From assembly GCA_016212295.1 (NCBI GenBank), contig JACRGO010000226.1:1-10385 (forward strand): 10,385 nucleotides of DNA, read 5' to 3'. The notes beneath the pieces were generated by a model. That model was not told where the DNA came from. It did no database searches and saw only the letters and a list, made by a program, of their open reading frames with translations. Position 1 is the first letter of the stretch. Each line of letters starts with the position of its first letter. The position numbers and the translations under genes were made by a program. Positions 1 through 8,673 of the stretch are shown here, piece after piece. The stretch is from Nitrospinota bacterium. Its GTDB lineage: Bacteria; Nitrospinota; Nitrospinia; JACRGO01.

Positions 1-127
1 CGCCTATTCCGAAAATTTATCTCTTTTTGCCATAAAACGTTTCACTTTTTGCCGCCTTTTTGAAATTTCAAATATTTTTGGCTCATTGCCGAAATGAAAT
101 GTGCGAGATAAATTCTCAGAATAGGCG
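1..127. repeat. Palindromic MITE-like element with 23-bp terminal inverted repeats
   Basis: The ends are inverted copies of each other: positions 1-23 match the reverse complement of 105-127 at 21 of 23 bases (outer end CGCCTATTC, inner end AATTTATCTC). The centre holds a perfect 14-bp palindrome, TTTGAAATTTCAAA, at 59-72, close to the midpoint of the element, so the whole unit is roughly symmetric. The direct string CTTTTTGCC occurs at about 22-30 and again at 45-53. There is no ORF inside. It lies 9 bp beyond the fmdB-like stop codon, so that gene's transcript would run into it and could fold it into a long hairpin. It starts at the first base of the window, so the true left end may lie further out. 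Whether it is a mobile MITE or a fixed structured repeat cannot be told from one copy. Confidence 0.7.
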
Positions 128-136
128 AGTAAGTAT

Positions 137-436
137 CTAATCATCCGAATCGCCTTTGGAATGGGAGTCGGCGTAAGGACAGCCGCCGGGAGGAGGAGAG
201 CCGTAGCCAGGGGGCCGCTGGACGAAATTTATAGGGGCCATCTTGGAGAGATCGTTCAAGCTCTCGGCCTCTGTCCTGGAAAATGAAGCGGAGCAATTGG
301 AGATGATTCTAGTGAGCTTGGCGCTCCCGCAGCTTTGGCATTTGCGGCGGCTGAACCACGAGCGCTTCTCGTTGACCTTCTCCATGAAGGAACTCACTTT
401 CCCGCATTTTTTGCATTCGAATTCGTATATGGGCAT
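137..436 (-). CDS. FmdB-family small zinc-ribbon protein
   Basis: This 99-residue protein opens with MPIYEFECKKCG, the hallmark N-terminus of FmdB-type zinc ribbons. The four zinc ligands are two CxxC knuckles, C8/C11 and C33/C36. They are followed by the usual short hydrophobic strand and a low-complexity Pro/Gly-rich tail with one extra cysteine (GGCPYAD). Length is normal for the family. The family is named after a gene near an amide-utilisation operon in Methylophilus and is often annotated as a regulator, but its molecular role is not settled and nothing here shows DNA binding. It lies 37 bp downstream of the polyferredoxin gene on the same strand, so the two are probably co-transcribed. 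The start is the ATG at 434-436; the ribosome site is weak (GGGTAG upstream). Family assignment is secure, function is not. Confidence 0.88.
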   Translation of the reverse strand: MPIYEFECKKCGKVSSFMEKVNEKRSWFSRRKCQSCGSAKLTRIISNCSASFSRTEAESLNDLSKMAPINFVQRPPGYGSPPPGGCPYADSHSKGDSDD

Positions 437-473
437 ATACTACCCATTATGCATAATTTTGGATCATCGTCAA

Positions 474-2009
474 TCACCCCGTCCCTTTTAAAACCATCCT
501 ATTTTTCTTGGACCGCGATTCCCCGACAGAGGAAACCCTGACCGCCGGCAGGTCCACCACCGGGCATTTATTCTCGCACACCCCGCAGCCGATGCATTTT
601 TCAATGTCCATATATGGCTGTTTTAATTTTTTCGTCTTCCCGTTCCTGTCCTTCACTTCCACCGTCTCGAACCAGATGGCCTTGGGCGGGGTGGGGCAAA
701 CCTCCTCGCAAACTATGCACTCGGTATTCATGGCCCAGGGAAGGCATCTGCCACGATCATAGAAAGCGGTCCCGATCTTTATAGGGGTTTTGTATGGGGC
801 CTTGCCAAGCTTTTCTTCCATGCTGATTTTCCGGATCGCGCCGGTCGGGCACACACTCCCGCAAAGATTGCAGTGGTGTTCGCAATAGCCGATTTTGTTA
901 ATGAGGACAGGCGTCCACAGTCCCTCGAATCCGCTCTCCAGCAAGGCGGGCTGGATTACGTTAGTTGGACAGACCCTCATGCATTCGCCGCATTTAATGC
1001 ACCTGCGAAGAAAATCCACTTCGTCCAAGGCCCCTGGGGGACGGATAACGGACGCCGTGGCCAACGTTTCCCCGGTCACGGACGCCTTCATCATGGGAAA
1101 GAGAAAAAGGGCCGCGACTCCGCTTTCCACGAACCGCCTCCTGTTTATGTCAAGCGGCCTGTGCATGGAGCTTTTCTCTCCTGGAATTCCGAATCGCAAT
1201 GCGTTTTCCGGACATGCCGCGATGCAGTTCATGCAAACGTGGCACTCCGTTGCCCTTAGCTCTGCGTGTGGATCGCAACCGCCCTGGCAGGAGCGGAGGC
1301 ATTTATGGCAATCGGTGCATTTCTCCACGTCCCTGCGGATGCGGAAAATTGAATTCATTGACAATAATCCCAGCAAAGCCCCCAACGGACACAAGGCCCT
1401 GCACCAGAACCTAGGCATGAATCCATTGGCGAGCAATATCAGAATAAAGAGGGCGGCGACCAGAGTCCCACCTGAAAAAACCGGCTGCTTTAGATAAAGG
1501 TATGCGCCGGATTTTTGCAAAGCGGGAAGCACGGAAACAATGAAGGAGCGGCTCACAAGAGATATCGGGTCCAGCAGCCCGGTCTGGAGTGTTCCTGATA
1601 TCGCCAGGACCAACATCACGGCAAGGGCATAATATTTCCATCTGAAAATTTTCCGGTAGGAGTTGAGCAGAAGGTTTTCCGATGCCTTACGCTTATTTGC
1701 GAGTATGCTCAGCCATTGGTTCAGTATTCCCAATGGACATACCCAGGAGCAGAAGAAGCGGCCAAGGAAGAGGGTAGGGAGGAGGACCAGGAGGCTCAGC
1801 GCCAGCCCCTTGTATAGAGTCCAGCTCGTGAAAAAAGAGGATATGGCAACCAGGGGATTCAGTTCAAGGAAAAGAGAGACCTCGAATCCCTTGATGTTCC
1901 TGAAATCGGTGATGGCGAGCAGGAAGAGAAAGAGTGAAAAAAAGAAGAGGGAATATATACGCCGTATATTTTGCAGGGTGGTGATTTTTTCCAGGAATCG
2001 GGAAAACAT
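474..2009 (-). CDS. NapH-NapG-like fused membrane polyferredoxin
   Basis: A 511-residue membrane iron-sulfur protein, probably passing electrons between the quinone pool and a partner oxidoreductase. Residues 1-220 form a NapH/NosR/CcoG-type membrane part with about five hydrophobic segments (near 18-34, 68-86, 126-142, 182-198, 207-220) and the two paired family motifs C87xxxC91P and C203xxxC207P. Two [4Fe-4S] motifs follow: C231/234/237/241 and C256/259/262/266-P. At 290-293 is RRRF followed by a hydrophobic stretch (294-307), which resembles a Tat signal. A NapG/MauM-like domain then carries four more cluster motifs: C337/340/343/347, C376/380/383/387, C422 with C431/434/438, and C472/475/478/482. 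NapH and NapG are usually separate proteins of about 290 and 230 residues, so this is a fusion. No catalytic subunit (for example NapA) lies nearby, so the electron acceptor is unknown. The start ATG has no clear Shine-Dalgarno sequence. Confidence 0.87.
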   Translation of the reverse strand: MFSRFLEKITTLQNIRRIYSLFFFSLFLFLLAITDFRNIKGFEVSLFLELNPLVAISSFFTSWTLYKGLALSLLVLLPTLFLGRFFCSWVCPLGILNQWLSILANKRKASENLLLNSYRKIFRWKYYALAVMLVLAISGTLQTGLLDPISLVSRSFIVSVLPALQKSGAYLYLKQPVFSGGTLVAALFILILLANGFMPRFWCRALCPLGALLGLLSMNSIFRIRRDVEKCTDCHKCLRSCQGGCDPHAELRATECHVCMNCIAACPENALRFGIPGEKSSMHRPLDINRRRFVESGVAALFLFPMMKASVTGETLATASVIRPPGALDEVDFLRRCIKCGECMRVCPTNVIQPALLESGFEGLWTPVLINKIGYCEHHCNLCGSVCPTGAIRKISMEEKLGKAPYKTPIKIGTAFYDRGRCLPWAMNTECIVCEEVCPTPPKAIWFETVEVKDRNGKTKKLKQPYMDIEKCIGCGVCENKCPVVDLPAVRVSSVGESRSKKNRMVLKGTG

Positions 2010-2087
2010 TTGAATACGCCGAAATTTATTTTGGTTACGGCCATGCCGCGCTATACTTTACAAGGTCACAAACGGTTATTTATTATT

Positions 2088-2248
2088 AACCACGAAATAC
2101 ACTAAATACACGAAAAAATTATAAAATGATTCTTTCAACCTGGGCCTAAGGAATATTTTGCCTGCAAAGTTCTTTTTGATATACAGCTTATGGCAAAACA
2201 TTCCTCCTTGAATAAAATTTTTTCGTGTGTTTCGTGTATTTCGTGGTT
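2088..2248. repeat. 161-bp element of two nested inverted repeats
   Basis: Outer arms of 33 bp at 2088-2120 and 2216-2248 are inverted copies with only 2 mismatches (start AACCACGAAATACAC, end ACACGAAAAAATT). Nested inside is a second inverted repeat: AGGAATATTTTGCC at 2149-2162 pairs with GGCAAAACATTCCT at 2192-2205 at 13 of 14 positions. The element could form a long cruciform or RNA hairpin with an interrupted stem. The outer arm is of the CACGAA-rich type seen between genes in many environmental bacterial genomes. It has no coding potential. It sits between the divergent polyferredoxin gene and the CAP operon, about 76 bp upstream of the latter's predicted -35 box. Confidence 0.85.
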
Positions 2249-2323
2249 CATATTGTTTTTCTAAAAGAAGAATTAAAACCGCTGGATTCCTGCTTTTAAT
2301 AGATTACCTTATCCCATCATCCC

Positions 2324-2352
2324 TTGAAAAGTACTTCTATTTAAAATATATT
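2324..2352 (+). promoter_or_regulatory. Predicted sigma70-type promoter of the CAP operon
   Basis: TTGAAA (2324-2329) and TATATT (2347-2352) are separated by exactly 17 bp, both close to the consensus for the housekeeping sigma factor. Transcription would begin near 2359-2360, giving a leader of about 33 bases before the ATG at 2393. A GGAG ribosome site lies at 2381-2384, 8 bases before that ATG. The region between the nested repeat and this promoter is AT-rich and has no other obvious signal. Confidence 0.55.
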
Positions 2353-2392
2353 AAATTCACATAGCAACTACCTTTTGGATGGAGTAAATGGC

Positions 2393-3226
2393 ATGAAAAA
2401 AACTTTTTTGCTTTCCCTTCCCTTGATTCTGTTTTTTTTTCTCGCGGGTTTTCTCTTTCCATGCAATCCCGCCTCTGGGTCGAGCGAAAACAAGGGCTTA
2501 TTGGCGGTCATTGCCGTGGATACATCAGGAAACAGGCTGAACGCCCCCTTTACGTTCAGTGGATTCAGCAATCAGTATGAAACCGGCGGCACTGGCCAAA
2601 CGTTGCTTTATATCACTGTTAACGCGACATATACGATTAAATTCGGGAGCATCAGCGGATACGCCATTGTCCAGCCTCCAAAAGGAACCAAGCGGATAAA
2701 AGTAACGCAGGCGGGCCAAAAGGTAACGGTCAAGGCGGTTTATAAGAAGTCGGGCGGCAGCGGAGGAGGAACAAGCTCAGCGGCCACGGAATGGACGTCC
2801 GCCCATAATAAATGGCGCGACACCGTTAAAACATCTCACCTGACGTGGTCAACTGAGCTTGCCGGCTATGCCCAGGAGTGGGCGGATTACCTGAAAAAAT
2901 CAAACAACTGCTACATGGAGCACCGGGGCAATCTGGGCCAGAATTACAAAAACACGGGAGAAAACCTGGCTTGGAATTGGAGCTCGGCAAACCCGGCCGC
3001 AGCCTATACCCCTACCCAGGTGGTGAATTTGTGGGGGAACGAGGTGAAGGACTATACCTATTCTTCCAATAGTTGCAAATCAGGCGCGCAGTGCGGTCAT
3101 TACACGCAGGTGATTTGGTCCTCCACAACTCAAATTGGCTGCGGCAAGGCGACCTGCGGGAACAGTTGGATCTATGTGTGCGAGTATTACCCGCCAGGTA
3201 ATTACGTCGGGCGAAAGCCTTATTGA
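2393..3226 (+). CDS. Secreted PR-1-like CAP (SCP) domain protein with N-terminal beta domain
   Basis: Exported 277-residue protein. An in-frame TTG exists at 2375, but the ATG at 2393 is preceded by GGAG at 8 bp and gives a clean signal peptide (KK, then a long hydrophobic core at 5-22). C24 follows LFP, a poor lipobox, so release after cleavage near ASG is more likely than lipidation. Residues 35-117 look like a small Ig- or PEGA-like beta domain, joined by a Gly/Ser linker (119-130) to a CAP domain (131-277). The CAP tetrad is visible: H177 (EHR), E190 (GEN), E217 (WGNEVKDY) and H236 (GHYTQVIW). The second signature, YVCEYYPPGNYVGRKPY, ends the protein. Six cysteines (173, 228, 234, 250, 255, 263) match the disulfide set of plant PR-1 proteins; many bacterial CAP proteins lack these. 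Biochemical roles in the family vary (sterol or lipid binding, peptidase claims), so none is assigned. It is the first gene of a two-gene operon. Confidence 0.9.
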   Translation: MKKTFLLSLPLILFFFLAGFLFPCNPASGSSENKGLLAVIAVDTSGNRLNAPFTFSGFSNQYETGGTGQTLLYITVNATYTIKFGSISGYAIVQPPKGTKRIKVTQAGQKVTVKAVYKKSGGSGGGTSSAATEWTSAHNKWRDTVKTSHLTWSTELAGYAQEWADYLKKSNNCYMEHRGNLGQNYKNTGENLAWNWSSANPAAAYTPTQVVNLWGNEVKDYTYSSNSCKSGAQCGHYTQVIWSSTTQIGCGKATCGNSWIYVCEYYPPGNYVGRKPY

Positions 3227-3250
3227 AAACAATATCAAGAGGCGCCGGTT

Positions 3251-4327
3251 ATGAAAAAAAATGCATTGTGGTGGATGTTTTTATCTGTTTATTTGCTGTT
3301 TTTAGCCGCCAGCGGAGCGGTTTTTGCCCTGGATATATCCAAGCTGAAATCCGATATCCACAACGACAACGATACAATTAAAAGAACGCTAAAAATCAAC
3401 GACACCCTGCTTAACAAGGAGCAATACGGCAAGGTCATATCCAACATCAACGCCATCGAAACCCTGCTTAAAAGAATAGCCTCAAACACCACGGAGATCA
3501 GGAAGACCGAACCAACGTATAAGGCCAATGTGCCTCTTAACTTCAACAAGCTTCCTGTCCAGGCCCGCATTGACACGCATAAAACCAATTCCAGGAAGGC
3601 CGGGGACATTTTCAATACCTTGAACCAAAATTATCAAACGGCTAATGAAGAAATTCTGAAGGCCAAGGAGCGGCTGCTGAAGACCATTGCTGTATCAGCT
3701 TTGAAGTTTGTGGTTGAAAATGCACCGGGATCGCCTGGAGGAACATGGATCAATTTCGCGGTGGAAGGAATAAAGCAGTTGAATGATTATATTCTAAAGG
3801 AAAAAATCATAGAGCCGCTTGAAGGGTTCTCAGACGTGACGCTTTTGAAGGGCAATGCCATCTCCATCAAGCAGGCGTCCAGGATGATGAAGTATTATGA
3901 GGAAAAAATGGCGGAGGTGAAAAAGGCCAGGATCAAGATAGAGCAGCAGATAAAGGACATGGCAACGGCCGCTGCCGCGGAAAAGAAATTGAAGGATTAC
4001 AGTTGGCTGAATGAGACAGGATCATCAAGCTCTGAGTCGGCTTGGCTGCTTTGCCGGGATTATGGGTCGGCCCCGGACTATGTAACGGTGGATGCCTGTA
4101 TAGGCACAAGCGAGACAGGCTTTGCTTCATACTATGATTCTGACCGTACCGACCAATTGTGTAAAACGGCTGGATATACATATGGGGCAACAGGCATATT
4201 TAATGCGGCTGGGTATGACAACGACCCTCTTACAACTGAGTGGGCTGACCCTGAAAAAGCCTGCAGGAAGCAATGCCTGGAAAACCAACAAAATCAAAAC
4301 ATTGGGACCACGTGCAAAACCCCCTAA
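3251..4327 (+). CDS. Exported helical protein with six-cysteine C-terminal tail, unknown function
   Basis: I do not recognise this 358-residue protein. Residues 1-26 are a typical signal peptide (KK, hydrophobic core, cleavage at AVFA before LD). Residues 27-250 are mostly charged and helical with coiled-coil character, especially 30-85, 130-150 and 205-250. A short Gly-rich segment near 157-165 (ENAPGSPGG) and an amphipathic helix interrupt this. After a Ser-rich hinge (256-262) comes a roughly 90-residue tail rich in Tyr, Asp and Gly that holds all the cysteines of the protein: 268, 283, 304, 338, 342 and 355. This suggests a disulfide-stabilised periplasmic or extracellular module. The start ATG has AAGAGG 8 bp upstream. 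It begins 24 bp after the CAP gene, so the two are almost certainly co-transcribed and may act together outside the cytoplasm. That partnership is inferred from context only. Confidence 0.82.
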   Translation: MKKNALWWMFLSVYLLFLAASGAVFALDISKLKSDIHNDNDTIKRTLKINDTLLNKEQYGKVISNINAIETLLKRIASNTTEIRKTEPTYKANVPLNFNKLPVQARIDTHKTNSRKAGDIFNTLNQNYQTANEEILKAKERLLKTIAVSALKFVVENAPGSPGGTWINFAVEGIKQLNDYILKEKIIEPLEGFSDVTLLKGNAISIKQASRMMKYYEEKMAEVKKARIKIEQQIKDMATAAAAEKKLKDYSWLNETGSSSSESAWLLCRDYGSAPDYVTVDACIGTSETGFASYYDSDRTDQLCKTAGYTYGATGIFNAAGYDNDPLTTEWADPEKACRKQCLENQQNQNIGTTCKTP

Positions 4328-4359
4328 TACAGCCGTTAAAAGGTTGCCGTCTCTCAAAA

Positions 4360-4434
4360 TGTCATTCTGAACGCAGTGAAGAATCTCTTTAAAAGCAATA
4401 AATTCCGAGACCCTTTGCGTTGCTCAGGGTGACA
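4360..4434. repeat. Imperfect inverted repeat of the TGTCATTCTGA type
   Basis: The arms are 4360-4387 (begins TGTCATTCTGA, ends AATCTC) and 4407-4434 (begins GAGACCC, ends GGGTGACA). They pair at 18 of 28 positions, best at the two ends. The left arm resembles a widely dispersed bacterial intergenic repeat (TGTCATTCTGAGCG...GAAGAATCTC). It lies between the converging ends of the exported-protein operon and the sensor kinase gene, where it could act as a bidirectional 3'-end structure. There is no T-tract of the kind expected for an intrinsic terminator. Confidence 0.7.
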
Positions 4435-4495
4435 ACTTTTTGATGCCCTGAAAAATTTCAAACGAAATATGCAGTTTCTGGAAGTGCCCTTTAGT

Positions 4496-4524
4496 CTTTT
4501 ACCCTTCGCCTTTTACCTTTAACC
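4496..4524. repeat. Short pyrimidine-rich 14-bp imperfect tandem repeat
   Basis: CTTTTACC occurs at 4496-4503 and again at 4510-4517, followed by TTTAACC, giving a loose 14-bp period just beyond the kinase stop codon. Its appearance is like the CTTTTACC-type simple intergenic repeats common in environmental genomes. No function can be assigned. The rest of 4435-4538 shows nothing else. Confidence 0.4.
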
Positions 4525-4538
4525 CCATGCCGCATGAT

Positions 4539-6494
4539 TCATGGCGCACTGTCCAAAGCCGGCAGCACCACTGTGAAAACCGCGCCCCTTCCATTGTTGC
4601 TCTCCACCTCTATATTCCCTTCATGTTCCTGGATGATGCCGTAAGAGATGTATAGTCCCAGGCCGCTTCCCTTACCGGCCTCCTTGGTGGTGAAGAAGGG
4701 GTCGAATATATTTTTCTTCAATTCCTCCGGGATGCCCGGGCCGGTGTCCGCGAAAGAGATGCGGATATTTCCTTTGACCGGATCATAGCCGCTGCGTATA
4801 GAGATGGTCCCGCCGTTTTCCCCAATGGCGTCGGAGGAGTTGCGGATCAAATTCAAAAAGACCTGCTCCAGTCCGCCCGCGCTCCCGCGCACCTTTGGAA
4901 GGGCAGGGGAGAGTTCCCGCTCCACCTTGATGTTTTGTTTTGCCAGGTGTCTTTCAGTGAGGAGCAATATGCGTTCGAGTATCTCATGCATGTCCTGCCC
5001 GGAGAACCCTTGAGGCGTCTTCCGGGAAAGGGTAAGCAGATTGCCCGCGATATTGGAGACGCGCACCGCGTGGTGTCTGATGGTGTCCAGGTCCTTTTCC
5101 ACCTGCTCAGGTAAACCCTTGCCCGCGTTTTCCATCTTGATGCATTCTATCCGGTTGATTATGATCCCCATGGGATTGTTGATCTCGTGGGCAACTCCCG
5201 AGGCAAGGACGCCTAACGCGCCCATTTTCTCGGAATGAAGCAGTTGCTTTTCGATCTTCTTTATTTCCCTGGTCCTCTCCTCGATCTTGCGCTCCAGGGA
5301 ATCGCGGTATTCCTTCAGGCTCCCTGCCATGCGATTGAATTCCACGGCCACAGCCTCGATCTCGTCGCCGCTTTTGATATCAAGCCTATGTTCAAGCTCT
5401 CCTTTTCCGAACCGCTGGACCCCCTCCTTCAATCTGAAAAGCGGTCTGGTCAATTTTCCAGAGACCCATACTCCTATGAGGAGCGTGGCCAACACTACGG
5501 CAATCCCCGCGGCCATGAAAAATTTTTGGAAAAGTCCAACTCCAGCGAACACCTGGGACTTTGGATAGGGATAAACCACCACGTAGCCCGGCCCTTTGTG
5601 GTCCAGGTCGAAAAAAACAGGGGCATAGGCAAAGAAGAGAGCCTCCTGGTCCTCTATGATTCCCGGTCTGCCGGACAGGATCTGAGACGCCACAACGGCT
5701 GAGTATGCCTCCTTGATGGAAACCTTGGATGGACGCGCCGGCGGGACGGCATCCGATTTACCGGGCAGGGGCTCCCGGAAGATGAAGTTGCCATCTGAGT
5801 CAACAAGGAAGGGACGCAGTGGACGGTTCCCGCTGGCCATTGACATGGTGTCGTGAAAGTGCCTGCCTGTTATATCGAAATAGATTATCCCCTTGAACTT
5901 TCCGTCCATGCCGTTGATTTTAGCGATGAAGCGGAGGAGGGGGACATGGTATAGCTCACTGTTATCCTCCACGAAATTCCTCAGAGGGACCACGGCCACC
6001 TCACCCGCGTTCAGAGAGAGTCCGGCCTGGAAATAGCCATTTTCCCTTTGGTTTTCCAGTTTGGATTTTGGGAGTATTATTTTCCGGTTGCCGTCGAAAA
6101 TGGCTACAACAGTCTCGCCGCCGTTTTCATCCAGGTACGCGATCCTGGAGAAGTCCCTTTTTTGATTTAAAAAATTGAAAAACTCCTTTTCCAGCAGCGT
6201 CTGCCAATAAATCATGGAAGGCTTATCCTCCATGGCGGCCGCTTCCAGGAAATATCCCAACGCCGGAAGGCCCCGAAGGTAGAGGAGATCCGTTTTGGCG
6301 TTGTAGAGGTAGTTTTCCATGTCCTTGCCTCTGGAGTAGACGTCAAGGAAAATTTCCTGGAGGATGTTGTGCTTGAGGGAACCCCTGGCGGAAATAACGC
6401 CTTCATATCCGATGTAGATGAAGGGAATCATGCCCATCATGAAAAAATAAACGATGAGCTTTGCCCGGATGGAGCTGAAGATATGGGATTTCAT
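4539..6494 (-). CDS. Membrane sensor histidine kinase (Cache-HAMP-HisKA-HATPase)
   Basis: This 651-residue protein senses an extracytoplasmic cue and autophosphorylates. TM1 is at about 11-31, a long periplasmic dCache-like sensor region at 32-320, TM2 at about 322-345 and a HAMP linker at 342-395. A coiled coil (393-420) leads to HisKA with the phosphorylated H436 in the AHEINNP motif. The ATPase domain has an N box (N548, N552, D555), G1 (D583-TGPG), F box (F597-DPFF) and G2 (G608-SGLGL), so it looks catalytically complete. The AHEINNP H-box is typical of kinases of the NtrB/ZraS-like group. No response regulator is adjacent, making it an orphan. It begins 34 bp after the lipoprotein gene, so the two probably form one operon. 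The start ATG lacks a Shine-Dalgarno sequence and is preceded by a GC-rich stretch with a GCGGCCGC palindrome. Later Met codons fall inside TM1, so this start stands. Confidence 0.92.
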   Translation of the reverse strand: MKSHIFSSIRAKLIVYFFMMGMIPFIYIGYEGVISARGSLKHNILQEIFLDVYSRGKDMENYLYNAKTDLLYLRGLPALGYFLEAAAMEDKPSMIYWQTLLEKEFFNFLNQKRDFSRIAYLDENGGETVVAIFDGNRKIILPKSKLENQRENGYFQAGLSLNAGEVAVVPLRNFVEDNSELYHVPLLRFIAKINGMDGKFKGIIYFDITGRHFHDTMSMASGNRPLRPFLVDSDGNFIFREPLPGKSDAVPPARPSKVSIKEAYSAVVASQILSGRPGIIEDQEALFFAYAPVFFDLDHKGPGYVVVYPYPKSQVFAGVGLFQKFFMAAGIAVVLATLLIGVWVSGKLTRPLFRLKEGVQRFGKGELEHRLDIKSGDEIEAVAVEFNRMAGSLKEYRDSLERKIEERTREIKKIEKQLLHSEKMGALGVLASGVAHEINNPMGIIINRIECIKMENAGKGLPEQVEKDLDTIRHHAVRVSNIAGNLLTLSRKTPQGFSGQDMHEILERILLLTERHLAKQNIKVERELSPALPKVRGSAGGLEQVFLNLIRNSSDAIGENGGTISIRSGYDPVKGNIRISFADTGPGIPEELKKNIFDPFFTTKEAGKGSGLGLYISYGIIQEHEGNIEVESNNGRGAVFTVVLPALDSAP

Positions 6495-6528
6495 AGCGCG
6501 CTGCGGCCGCTGCCAAAATGTTCATTTC

Positions 6529-7515
6529 TTATTTTACTACCACGACTATTGAATCCGTGTCGGAAAGCGTCCCGTCGCTGACAGTCAATTCCACTACAAA
6601 ATTGCCGGTAACATCCGGCTTGAACTCAACCACGGATTTATCGGAGGTCTTTGCTGTGAGGCTGGAATTGGTTAAGCCGCTCCCAGTAACAGGGGGGACA
6701 GCGGCAAAGGACCAGGAGTAAGTTAAAGTGTCGCCATTGGCGTCAGAGCTGCCGGTGGCGTCGAGGATTACACTGGTTCCGGCTGTTGTGGTTTGGTCGG
6801 CCCCAGCGTTTGCCGCTGGTTTTGTGTTTTCCGCTTTAATTATGACAAGATCCGAGGCGCTGGCCCTATCCGGGTCTTTAACCGTTAATTTTGCCACATA
6901 GCTTCCTACGGCATCCGGGGTGAAGGTGACAATCGAACCGTTTGATGAAATATTTTTAAAGCTGGAATTTTTCAAGGAGCTTCCGCTGACTGGCGGCGCT
7001 TTAGCAAAGGACCACGAATAAACCAGGGATTTTCCCTCCGGGTCAGCGCTGTTGGAACCGTCCAGGGTCACCTCAGTCCTCACAGGCACAGTCTGGTCCG
7101 CGCCGGCCGAGGCTATAGGCTCCTTGTTAGTCCCTCCACCGGAAACCGTGACTGTCAAATAATCCGTGTCGGAAGCCTTGTTGTTTTTGACTGTCAGGGC
7201 AAGGTTGTAATTGCCAGCGGCGTCCGGTGTGAATTCCACAACCGAGCCTTCCTTGTTCAAGGGTTTCAGGCTGCTGTTTTTCAGTTTGCTTTTCGGAACC
7301 GGCGGAATATTTGAAAATTGCCAGGAATAATCAAGGTCGCTCCTTTTAACATCGTAACTGCCGGTGGCGTCTAAAATAATTGTCTGGCCAACGGCCGCGG
7401 TCTTGTCGGGTCCGGCGACCGCGAATGGTTTGTTTGTGTTGGTGGGGAGACTGTCCGCGCAGGAAAAAATGATGAGGGAAAGTCCCAATAAAATCAATGA
7501 ATTTATGGTTTTCAT
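6529..7515 (-). CDS. Lipoprotein with three PKD/K319-like beta domains
   Basis: A 328-residue envelope protein. The ATG at 7513-7515 is chosen over an in-frame GTG at 7533 because it starts the signal peptide directly. The signal is MKTINSLILLGLSLIIFSC, a lipobox ending in C19, so the mature protein should be lipid-anchored. Three tandem repeats of about 98 residues (29-125, 131-227, 231-327) share P-x-A-x-AG-x-DxT, a DATGS/LDGSNS strand, YSW-x-F, PP(V), a S-x-L motif, FTPD-x-x-G-x-Y and a closing LTV-x-D. This is the PKD/REJ-like Ig fold, used for adhesion or as spacers in surface proteins. The protein is only repeats, with no catalytic domain. Repeats 2 and 3 are closest in sequence. It precedes the sensor kinase by 34 bp; a role in presenting a ligand to that sensor is possible but only inferred. 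Confidence 0.87.
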   Translation of the reverse strand: MKTINSLILLGLSLIIFSCADSLPTNTNKPFAVAGPDKTAAVGQTIILDATGSYDVKRSDLDYSWQFSNIPPVPKSKLKNSSLKPLNKEGSVVEFTPDAAGNYNLALTVKNNKASDTDYLTVTVSGGGTNKEPIASAGADQTVPVRTEVTLDGSNSADPEGKSLVYSWSFAKAPPVSGSSLKNSSFKNISSNGSIVTFTPDAVGSYVAKLTVKDPDRASASDLVIIKAENTKPAANAGADQTTTAGTSVILDATGSSDANGDTLTYSWSFAAVPPVTGSGLTNSSLTAKTSDKSVVEFKPDVTGNFVVELTVSDGTLSDTDSIVVVVK

Positions 7516-7523
7516 AACTGGGA

Positions 7524-7552
7524 AGTATACCACAACAATAAAAAGTCCTCAA
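7524..7552 (-). promoter_or_regulatory. Predicted promoter giving a near-leaderless lipoprotein-kinase transcript
   Basis: Reading the minus strand, TTGAGG (7552-7547) and TATACT (7529-7524) are 17 bp apart. Only 8 bases separate the -10 box from the ATG at 7515, so transcription would start at or within a base or two of that ATG. The gene has no Shine-Dalgarno sequence, which agrees with a leaderless message. The upstream GTG at 7533 would lie outside such a transcript. Confidence 0.45.
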
Positions 7553-7580
7553 TTGGATTTTTTTCATTTATTATGATAAT
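7553..7580 (+). promoter_or_regulatory. Weak candidate promoter for cheV
   Basis: TTGGAT (7553-7558) and GATAAT (7575-7580) have a 16-bp spacer. The -35 match is poor and the -10 match is good. Its -35 abuts the -35 of the divergent lipoprotein promoter, so the two would be back to back. The transcript would then run through the whole 7598-7699 repeat before cheV. Confidence 0.28.
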
Positions 7581-7597
7581 CTACACCTGTTTTCAGG

Positions 7598-7699
7598 AAC
7601 TTAACGCCCTTCGGGCGAAGTTATTAGTCACTGGCCATTAAGTCATTAGGGCGTCTCCTGCTTATCAATGGCAAATGACTATTGACCAATGACTATTTA
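7598..7699. repeat. Hairpin plus inverted repeat ending at the cheV start codon
   Basis: A compact hairpin lies at 7598-7622: AACTT, two unpaired bases, CGCCC, a 3-base loop, GGGCG, AAGTT. It is followed directly by an inverted repeat whose arms are 7621-7649 (TTATTAGTCACTGGCC...) and 7672-7699 (CAAATGACTATTGACC...), pairing at roughly 80% of positions. The right arm ends on the A of the cheV ATG. This is the GTCATTGGTCA-type dispersed spacer repeat. There is no poly-T tract, so the hairpin is not a standard terminator, and it sits between divergent genes where none is needed. Confidence 0.65.
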
Positions 7700-8673
7700 T
7701 GATGGGGAAATACGTGGAAGAAAAAATACTACTGGAAAGCGGCACCAACGAGCTGGAAATCGTTGAATTTCAAATTGACCAATCGGTTCCCGCAACCGGG
7801 GACGGCGTGTACCATGGATTTTTCGGGGTAAACGTTGGAAAGGTCAGGGAGATCATCAACACGCCGGAAGTGATAACTAAAATGTCCGGCAGCCCTCCCT
7901 GCATCGAAGGAATTGTTGAACTTCGGGGCAGAATCATCCCGGTTATCAATCTCCCGAAATGGTTAGGAAGGTACAATGAGTCCTTGCCCCTGAAAAGGAT
8001 CATCATTACCGAATTTAACCGTTCCTTCAATGGTTTTCTTGTGAATAACGTGACAAGAATACACAGGGTGTCCTGGGAGCAAGTTGAGCCGCCCACGGGC
8101 GTCATTTCCATGGAGTGCCAGGACAGCATAACCGGCGTGATTAAATTTGACAAAAAGATTGTTCTAATCCTGGATTTTGAAAAAATCGTCATGGAGTTGG
8201 ATCCGGACGCTGGATTCAAGAAGGAAGAGGTAAAGGTTGACAGGAAGGAACTTCGTAAAGGAAAAAAAATTTTCGTGGCGGAAGATTCAGGCATGGTCGC
8301 GAAATTGATAAAATCCACGCTGACAGAGGCAGGGTATGATGTAAACTGGGACTATAACGGCCTGGCTTGCTGGAACAGGCTCACGGAAGTTAGAAATAAA
8401 ATAAACGAAAGCGGGGAGCCGCTGGAAAAATTCGTCAGCCTTATTATTTCCGATGTTGAGATGCCGCAAATGGATGGACTTCATTTGCTTTCCAAGATCA
8501 GGAGAGATCCTATCCTGTCGGATTTGCCGGTCATTTTATTTTCTTCCATGGCCTCTGAGGACAATATCCGGAAATGGGAGGGCCTCAAGGCCACGGAAGT
8601 CATCACCAAGCCGGAAATGCCTCTTTTGGTGAGCCGTGTGGATTATCACACATTAGGAATAGGATATGATTGA
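7699..8673 (+). CDS. cheV: Chemotaxis adaptor CheV (CheW domain plus receiver)
   Basis: This 324-residue protein couples chemoreceptors to the CheA kinase and has a receiver that tunes adaptation. The N-terminus ILLESGTNELEIVEF (10-24) is typical of CheV. A CheW-like domain spans about 20-170, with VGKVREII, the GIVELRGRIIPVINL core and IHRVSWE. The receiver (about 190-320) has the acidic pair E195/D196, phosphoacceptor D252 (SDVEMP), the FSS switch segment and K304 (TKPE), so it looks functional. Length is normal. The start must be the ATG at 7699 or the next one at 7702, because a stop codon lies three codons upstream. There is no Shine-Dalgarno sequence, and the start codon touches an inverted repeat. 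The PHP gene overlaps its 3' end by 8 bp. No other chemotaxis gene is in the window. Confidence 0.95.
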   Translation: MMGKYVEEKILLESGTNELEIVEFQIDQSVPATGDGVYHGFFGVNVGKVREIINTPEVITKMSGSPPCIEGIVELRGRIIPVINLPKWLGRYNESLPLKRIIITEFNRSFNGFLVNNVTRIHRVSWEQVEPPTGVISMECQDSITGVIKFDKKIVLILDFEKIVMELDPDAGFKKEEVKVDRKELRKGKKIFVAEDSGMVAKLIKSTLTEAGYDVNWDYNGLACWNRLTEVRNKINESGEPLEKFVSLIISDVEMPQMDGLHLLSKIRRDPILSDLPVILFSSMASEDNIRKWEGLKATEVITKPEMPLLVSRVDYHTLGIGYD